A stretch of 36,466 bases of DNA from NCBI GenBank assembly GCA_913019965.1, contig CAJVZR010000041.1, positions 1 to 36,466 of the forward strand. The letters run 5' to 3'. The notes under the pieces are model-generated. The model searched no databases, was not told the origin of the DNA, and saw nothing but the letters and a program-made list of their open reading frames with translations. Made by a program: the position numbers and the translations under genes. Origin of the DNA: an uncultured Oleispira sp. (GTDB lineage: Bacteria > Pseudomonadota > Gammaproteobacteria > Pseudomonadales > Oceanobacteraceae). Positions 31,948 through 36,466 of this stretch are shown here, in pieces. Within the stretch, counting starts at the first letter, position 1. Each line of letters starts with the position of its first letter.

Positions 31948-32040
31948 ACTGTTTGACCTTAAAAATTGAGGCGCATTCTAACAGCGTAGTTGAGACAGTA
32001 AATATGGTTTTTGTAAATAAAGACAGTTTGAAAAGTGCCT

Positions 32041-32844
32041 TTAACGTGGGTATTGGCTAATTTTATTGTCGATATCGCTTTGGTTTTTCTTGGCGAGTAT
32101 TTTTCTATGGAATTCCTTGGCCGACACAGGGGGAAGAAAATGCATAACGGCTATGATTTTGGGCTGTTTCAATATACGTTTTAAGCTGGTGCCAAACTCA
32201 TCGTCATCAATAAATGCAGTGCAGTCGATTAGCTCACCTTTAGTATTTAAGTAATGCAAAGCAATGGGTTGTATGACTAGATCTTCGCGGATCGCCGCTT
32301 GATAAAACATGGGTTTGAAAGGTAGGGTTGATTTACCATCACTTGTCGTGCCTTCAGGGAAGACTACAACCGGAATTCCAGATTGAATTCTATCTTGTAG
32401 CAAAGGCAAAGAGCGATACGCCTGAAACTTATTACCGCGGTCGATGAGTAATGTGCCTGTTTTCCTAATGATGCTGCCGATAAAAGGCCATTGACCAACC
32501 TCTGTTTTGGCAATGAAATCGACCGTATTATTGCCCGCTAATAATAAAATATCTAACCATGAAATATGATTGCAGACCCATAAAGCAGGTTGATTTATGG
32601 GTTGGCCGATTTGTTTTATTTCAATATTTAAACTGAGATAACAGCGCCGATAGAGAAAGCTGGCAATTCGCCTGCCCAGCGGTGAATTCTTAAACAGTGA
32701 ACTGAAGATTACAGGGATTATCAATAGGGCAATTACGACATAGCATAATAACCTCAGCCCACGCCAGAAAGAACGAATGGCTATATAGCTTGTTCTCAGA
32801 CCGGTTTTCAAATCGAGCTGAGTTTTGATGAAAATATTTTCCAT
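32041..32844 (-). CDS. olsA: Lyso-ornithine lipid O-acyltransferase, PlsC-like (OlsA)
   Basis: A membrane-bound acyltransferase with an N-terminal hydrophobic segment (about 30-50), the HX4D motif in CNHISWLDILLL (His93, Asp98), GQWPFIGSIIRKTGTLLIDR, and the VVFPEGTTSDG phosphate-binding motif (Glu164). On sequence alone it could be any PlsC-type enzyme. The OlsA call rests on its position 18 bases downstream of an OlsB-type N-acyltransferase, as in the Pseudomonas olsBA operon. It would add the second, ester-linked acyl chain to lyso-ornithine lipid, giving a phosphorus-free membrane lipid. Confidence 0.8.
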   Translation of the reverse strand: MENIFIKTQLDLKTGLRTSYIAIRSFWRGLRLLCYVVIALLIIPVIFSSLFKNSPLGRRIASFLYRRCYLSLNIEIKQIGQPINQPALWVCNHISWLDILLLAGNNTVDFIAKTEVGQWPFIGSIIRKTGTLLIDRGNKFQAYRSLPLLQDRIQSGIPVVVFPEGTTSDGKSTLPFKPMFYQAAIREDLVIQPIALHYLNTKGELIDCTAFIDDDEFGTSLKRILKQPKIIAVMHFLPPVSAKEFHRKILAKKNQSDIDNKISQYPR

Positions 32845-32862
32845 ATCAATAGACCGATTTTG

Positions 32863-33636
32863 TTAGGCGAAATGGCGTAAGTAGCGGCTTTTAATATCGG
32901 ATTTAGCCAATAGAACCAATACGTCAGCGACATTGAAATCTTTATCTAAGAATGCTTCTCCACATACTTTTGCTCCCATGCGTAAATAGGTTTTAAGCAA
33001 TGCAGTTATGTGTTGTTTTCCATCGAGGTCTATATCAAATTGTGGCAAAGGAATGCTTGGAACTACTCTGCTGTTGGCGGGAGTGAAGTGGTTTTCGCGT
33101 AAGTGATTAACGATAGCGATGGCCCTTGCGCCACCATCCAGTAAAGAAATGCTGGCACAGCCCATTAAATAATCGATATTCAATTCGTTCATGGTTTTGC
33201 CGATCTTTGACCAGAGTAAGCCGATAACAGCGCCACTGCGATAGCTCGGGTCAACGCAGGTTCGGCCAATCTCCATGTAGCGCTTATTCGCTTGGATGAT
33301 TTGGCTGATATCAAACTCACTGGCACTGTAAAACTGATCGGCAGAAGATATTAAATCTGAGGTTAAAATACGGCTATAACCGACAATATTATTGGCGAGG
33401 GTATCTTTCACGATAAGGTGATAGCAAATTGCATCAAAGCTATCTTTGTCTAAGCCATCGTCACACTCGGCCAGATTAAATACCCGAGCTCTCAATTGTT
33501 GGGCGCGTCTTATCTCATCTTGATCTTGGCTAAAGCAAGCAATCAGTTTCGATTCAAGCGGTTTGTTTAGCGCTGCTATGGTTTTAGGCGTCGATCGCAG
33601 ATCATTTTGTTGGTAACGGCTTTGCATTGTCATCAT
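32863..33636 (-). CDS. olsB: OlsB-type ornithine N-acyltransferase (GNAT fold)
   Basis: This 257-residue protein has the hemolysin-like GNAT fold of OlsB, which transfers a 3-hydroxyacyl chain from ACP to the alpha-amino group of ornithine. Visible features are QQLRARVFNLAE near the N-terminus, DAICYHLIVKD, IVGYSRIL, the conserved MEIGRTCVDPSYRSGAVIGLLW, DYLMGCASI, and LKTYLRMGAKVCGEAFLDKDFNVADVLVLL spread over the last third. These are hallmarks of the OlsB/Acetyltransf_5 group. Start codons at 33636, 33633 and 33627 are close together. It is followed by the PlsC-like olsA after 18 bases. No obvious Pho-box was checked, though OL synthesis is often phosphate-regulated. Confidence 0.85.
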   Translation of the reverse strand: MMTMQSRYQQNDLRSTPKTIAALNKPLESKLIACFSQDQDEIRRAQQLRARVFNLAECDDGLDKDSFDAICYHLIVKDTLANNIVGYSRILTSDLISSADQFYSASEFDISQIIQANKRYMEIGRTCVDPSYRSGAVIGLLWSKIGKTMNELNIDYLMGCASISLLDGGARAIAIVNHLRENHFTPANSRVVPSIPLPQFDIDLDGKQHITALLKTYLRMGAKVCGEAFLDKDFNVADVLVLLAKSDIKSRYLRHFA

Positions 33637-33804
33637 CTAATCTCTGTCGTGTAATGGATAATGCCGACTACTGTAGAATCTCAAGATGACAGGTGTGTGA
33701 CAGGGGGGGTTGTGCATTAGCATGAATAATAAGGATGAATTTTACGGTAGGTAGCCGAAATTCAGTCTATGCTGAGACAAAGAATTGAATAAATTTAATG
33801 AGCC

Positions 33805-34422
33805 ATGACCAAAGCACTTATCCGTTATTTTTTCCCCACTTTATTGTTAGTTATGGTGACTGAGACACTATACGCTCAGCCTGTTCTTACCAATAACCAA
33901 GCAATACGGATTATTGATGCCGCTTTAAAACAGCAACCCCTTTTTTGGCAAGGGTTTGAAATCCCTTATAGCATTGAGCGCTCTAGCAAGCACAAAGATG
34001 CCGCGATGCTGGAGGTGCTTTTCAACCACCAACTATTGGTGCGTAAGAAAGAAACTCAGGTTGTTAATATCGAAGGTAGCAAACGTAAACGCATTTCAAT
34101 GAATTACCGCTATGGATTTGCTGATCAAGAAAGTAGTCTGCGGGTAGGGTCACAAGGCGGATTTTATTATGGTTATGGTCGTTTAAAGCAATTATTGCAG
34201 TTGTCTAAACCTTATCTCATTGGCGAGTCGTATTATGCCGAGGCGTATATACAATGGTATGTCACGGATATACAAGATTGGGTAGACGCGCCAGCCTTTG
34301 ATAAGGCGCGAACCTTGAGGCGCAGCTTAGAGTCGAAACGTAAGCCTTTTGAAAAACGTGTTTATTTGCAATATGACAGTAAACAATGGGCCTTTTGGAA
34401 TGGCCAGCCAGGAGGGTTATAA
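33805..34422 (+). CDS. Hypothetical exported protein (205 residues)
   Basis: A signal peptide (about 1-24, ending LYAQ-PVL) is followed by a basic, aromatic-rich domain: RIIDAALKQQPLFWQGFEIPY, KRISMNYRYGF and YYAEAYIQWYVTDIQDW, spread over about 35-165. I do not recognise a family. It should be periplasmic. It is divergent from olsB (168 bases between starts) and convergent with hemN. A role in the lipid system is only suggested by position. Confidence 0.7.
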   Translation: MTKALIRYFFPTLLLVMVTETLYAQPVLTNNQAIRIIDAALKQQPLFWQGFEIPYSIERSSKHKDAAMLEVLFNHQLLVRKKETQVVNIEGSKRKRISMNYRYGFADQESSLRVGSQGGFYYGYGRLKQLLQLSKPYLIGESYYAEAYIQWYVTDIQDWVDAPAFDKARTLRRSLESKRKPFEKRVYLQYDSKQWAFWNGQPGGL

Positions 34423-34430
34423 CCTTCTGG
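34408..34430. repeat. Inverted repeat at the end of the exported-protein gene
   Basis: CCAGGAGG and CCTTCTGG (one G-T pair) surround a 7-base loop and enclose the stop codon; TGGCCAG just outside can also pair with CTGGCCA. A short T run is absent, so it is a possible, weak transcript end. Confidence 0.3.
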
Positions 34431-34461
34431 CCAGTCAATCAAAGGTGGGGGCTGATGCTGC

Positions 34462-35886
34462 TTAAATCGCCTTGGAGAAACGAGGGCGATTAGCAGGAGT
34501 ACTCGCGTCTGCGCTGGCTGAATAGCTTTGAATAATATTAGCATTCAAATAAGTATCAAAAACCATACAAGCATTACGGACTAATAAACGCCCTTTCTCT
34601 GTGATGTGAATCCCGTTAGCATCGATGGTTAATAGTGCATCTTCAACCATTGGGCTTAGTTTGGCTAATTCTTCAGAGAAATACGTGCGGCTATTAATTT
34701 CAAACTCTTGATCGAGTTCTGAGAAAATCATTTGGTCATGACAAAGCAGCTCCATAATGACTTGGCGGCGAATAAGGTCGTCTGTATCCGTTTCGATTAA
34801 TTTCACGACGGGTAACGTATTATTCGTAATGGCTTCTTCGTACACCTTAATGTCAGGACTGTTTTGTAAATAGCGATCACTAATCTGGCTGATTGATGAT
34901 ACGCCAAAGCCGATTAAGTCGCAGTCACCGTGAGTGGTATAGCCTTGGAAGTTACGGTGTAAAACTTTATTGCCTTGGGCGCGAGATAGCTCATCATCCG
35001 TTTTAGCAAAGTGATCCATTCCCACGTAGTGATAGCCCACCTCTGTCAGGGTAGTAATGCAATTCCCTAAGATGGCCAACTTTTCTTCAGGGCTTGGTAA
35101 ATCTTCTTCTTTGATTCGGCGTTGCGGTTTAAAGCGCTCAGGTAAGTGAGCATAGTTAAATACCGATAAGCGATCTGGAGACATATCAATAATAACATCA
35201 AGGGTCTGAGCAAAGGTTTGCTGCGACTGGTGCGGTAGTCCATAAATAAGGTCGATATTGATCGAGCGGAACCCTAGTTCTCTGGCTTCGACCATGACTT
35301 GACGAATCATGCTCTCAGGTTGAATTCGATTAACCGCCTGTTGAACTTTTTCATTGAGGTCTTGCACGCCAAAACTGGTGCGGTTAAAACCAAGCTCACG
35401 TAATAATTTAAGTGTATTTGGACGTAGCTCACGCGGATCGATTTCAATGGAATAGTCTGCGCTATCGGCGCTACTAAAATTGAACTTGCTACGCAAATAG
35501 TCCATCAGGTCGACCATTTGCTCGTCAGAAAGAAACGTAGGGGTGCCACCGCCCCAGTGCATTTGCTCAACAATCGGGTGACCTTCTAGTAATTCAGCTT
35601 TACGGTCAATTTCCGTTTTTAATAACTCGAGATAAGGTTCTGATTTCGAGCGATCCTTCGTGACGATTTTATTACAACCGCAGTAATAGCAAACGTGAGC
35701 GCAAAAAGGGATATGCAAATATAACGAAAGTGGAACTTGCGGATCCCGCTGGCTCAATAAGTCCTTTTCAACTTGGTCGCTTTCAACCACTTTAAATTCA
35801 ACTGCGGTAGGGTATGAGGTGTATCGAGGACCTGAACGGTTATAGCGTTGGATCAGCTCTGGATCCCAGTGTAATTTTTCTGTCAT
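34462..35886 (-). CDS. hemN: Oxygen-independent coproporphyrinogen III oxidase
   Basis: A radical-SAM enzyme that decarboxylates coproporphyrinogen III to protoporphyrinogen IX without oxygen in haem synthesis. From the ATG at 35886 the cysteines of IPFCAHVCYYCGC fall at residues 62, 66, 69 and 71, the same numbers as in E. coli HemN. The N-terminal tripwire segment RYNRSGPRYTSYPTAVEF, GGGTPTFL, VNIDLIYGLPHQ-like INIDLIYGLP and the C-terminal HemN domain (TEKGRLLVRNACMVFD) are present. The longer frame to 35916 adds ten residues without family support. Upstream is a good Anr/FNR-type promoter, as expected for the anaerobic isoenzyme. Confidence 0.96.
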   Translation of the reverse strand: MTEKLHWDPELIQRYNRSGPRYTSYPTAVEFKVVESDQVEKDLLSQRDPQVPLSLYLHIPFCAHVCYYCGCNKIVTKDRSKSEPYLELLKTEIDRKAELLEGHPIVEQMHWGGGTPTFLSDEQMVDLMDYLRSKFNFSSADSADYSIEIDPRELRPNTLKLLRELGFNRTSFGVQDLNEKVQQAVNRIQPESMIRQVMVEARELGFRSINIDLIYGLPHQSQQTFAQTLDVIIDMSPDRLSVFNYAHLPERFKPQRRIKEEDLPSPEEKLAILGNCITTLTEVGYHYVGMDHFAKTDDELSRAQGNKVLHRNFQGYTTHGDCDLIGFGVSSISQISDRYLQNSPDIKVYEEAITNNTLPVVKLIETDTDDLIRRQVIMELLCHDQMIFSELDQEFEINSRTYFSEELAKLSPMVEDALLTIDANGIHITEKGRLLVRNACMVFDTYLNANIIQSYSASADASTPANRPRFSKAI

Positions 35887-35935
35887 GAGAGTACTTCTAG
35901 TAATTATGTTGAGCATTTCTGTGTAATTGGTAATT

Positions 35936-35976
35936 ATTTTAGTGCCTGTGGTTTTTGGCTACTTGTCCTGAATCAA
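35936..35976 (-). promoter_or_regulatory. Candidate Anr/FNR-dependent promoter of hemN
   Basis: On the minus strand TTGAT-TCAG-GACAA (35976-35963) matches the consensus TTGAT-N4-ATCAA in 8 of 10 positions, 9 of 10 if Anr-type GTCAA is allowed. After 21 bases comes TAAAAT (35941-35936), a near-consensus -10. The site is thus centred near -41, the class II position. The predicted start lies about 43 bases before the hemN ATG. hemN is a known Anr/FNR target in Pseudomonas and relatives. Confidence 0.68.
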
Positions 35977-36167
35977 GTTTCTAATGCTTCAGCCCCGAAA
36001 TATGGGGTATTTGAGCCGAGAACAACTGATTTTTATGTCATCAAGGGCGGGTAAGAGAATGATTAGAAAAAAGTACTAATGCTTTGCTCATAACGGCCGA
36101 AAAAGACCTATATGAATGTAAATGTTGGTTAAATTTGCGTTTATTTTAAAAAAGATGAAAAAGACTC

Positions 36168-36199
36168 TTGATTTTGTAAAGAGACGGTCGTTTTATAGT
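36168..36199 (+). promoter_or_regulatory. Possible promoter of the TetR-type regulator
   Basis: TTGATT (36168-36173) is followed after 17 bases by TTTTAT (36191-36196), overlapping TATAGT (36194-36199). The region is about 50 bases before the ATG. It is a visual match only. Confidence 0.35.
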
Positions 36200-36248
36200 G
36201 AACGCTTATCGACTAAAACAAAAAAAACAATAATCTCAGGGGGCATTT

Positions 36249-36466
36249 ATGCCAAAGAAGCCATTTACGCCAGAGGAAGTCGCAGCTCAGCGTCAACGAA
36301 TCATGGACAGTGCATCACAAGTGATGGCTGATGTGGGTTTTCATCATTTATCCATGCGCAAGTTGGCAAGTCAGTTAGGGATGACCGCTAGTAATATTTA
36401 TAACTACTTTCCCAATAAGGAAGTGCTTTTCATTCAAACGCGTTTACGCGGCTTTGAAATGTTCTT
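36249..36466 (+). CDS. TetR-family transcriptional regulator, partial (5' end)
   Basis: The frame opens at the ATG at 36249, with CAGGGGG about 5-10 bases upstream, and runs off the end of the window after 72 codons. The visible part is a TetR N-terminal DNA-binding domain: AAQRQRIMDSASQVMADVGF followed by the helix-turn-helix LSMRKLASQLGMTASNIYNY and FPNKEVLF. This three-helix bundle is diagnostic. The ligand-binding domain lies outside the window, so the ligand and targets are unknown. An overlapping frame at 36122-36331 is not a gene. Confidence 0.9.
   Translation, partial: MPKKPFTPEEVAAQRQRIMDSASQVMADVGFHHLSMRKLASQLGMTASNIYNYFPNKEVLFIQTRLRGFEMF

Larger units (their letters stand above)
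35887..36248. other. Intergenic region hemN / TetR-type regulator (362 bases)
   Basis: This is the only gap of more than 300 bases. It holds the candidate hemN Anr/FNR promoter (35936-35976) on the minus strand and, on the plus strand, a possible promoter for the TetR-type gene. The stretch 36040-36170 is AT-rich and I see no gene or repeat in it. Confidence 0.6.

Noticed and set aside
36122..36331. 69-codon frame on the plus strand
   Set aside because: It overlaps the TetR-family gene in another frame and has no family-like content or ribosome site; the TetR frame opens at 36249.
1..36466. Mobile element, prophage, CRISPR array or defence system
   Set aside because: No transposase, integrase, phage structural gene, spaced direct repeats or known defence domains were seen; gene content is chromosomal throughout.

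Overview
The window reads as ordinary, moderately AT-rich chromosome from a marine-type gammaproteobacterium, probably of the Oceanospirillales/Pseudomonadales side. This is inferred from the protein families, not measured: RecB-RecD in Gammaproteobacterial order, DusC, CysK, long-form Pta, a YihG-like acyltransferase, an OlsB/OlsA pair as in Pseudomonas, HemN, and many cyclic-di-GMP and phosphorelay proteins. I see no insertion sequence, prophage, CRISPR array, tRNA or rRNA.

Layout. 1-2.4 kb: the 3' end of recB, then recD overlapping it by one base. 2.5-4.9 kb: a saccharopine-dehydrogenase-like oxidoreductase divergent from dusC. 4.9-7.1 kb: a soluble PAS hybrid histidine kinase and a divergent 136-residue unknown. 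7.1-10.4 kb: a large M16 (pitrilysin-like) zinc protease and an 85-residue unknown. 10.5-15.1 kb: a signalling block, with a REC-PAS protein carrying eroded GGDEF/EAL-like domains facing an HTH/pseudo-receiver regulator that overlaps a membrane hybrid kinase. 15.1-18.8 kb: a small unknown, an acyltransferase translationally coupled to a lipoprotein built from two DUF4377-like repeats, and a TPR-like lipoprotein. 19.0-22.0 kb: a response regulator with a C-terminal membrane anchor, and fieF followed by an unknown exported, perhaps beta-barrel, protein. 22.0-24.4 kb: cysK and a six-helix membrane diguanylate cyclase. 24.4-29.9 kb, minus strand: bax-like, pilZ, ackA, pta and a yihG-like acyltransferase. 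30.1-34.4 kb: a REC-GGDEF cyclase, an unknown, a DUF4442 thioesterase-like protein, olsA and olsB, and an exported unknown. 34.5-36.5 kb: hemN and the start of a TetR-family regulator cut by the window edge.

How the genes fit together. Two themes recur. One is signalling: two hybrid kinases, three receiver-containing regulators, a pseudo-receiver regulator, two GGDEF cyclases, a PilZ receptor and an eroded GGDEF/EAL protein. The other is membrane lipid chemistry: three LPLAT-family acyltransferases plus OlsB. The most concrete regulatory observation is that ackA and hemN each have an Anr/FNR-like site followed, at the same 21-base spacing, by a plausible -10 hexamer. This suggests that acetate fermentation and oxygen-independent haem synthesis are switched on together when oxygen is low. 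I did not find a clearly new multi-gene system. The best candidates for something undescribed are the tail-anchored response regulator, the duplicated six-cysteine lipoprotein, and the signalling block at 10.5-15.1 kb with its tryptophan-for-lysine receivers.
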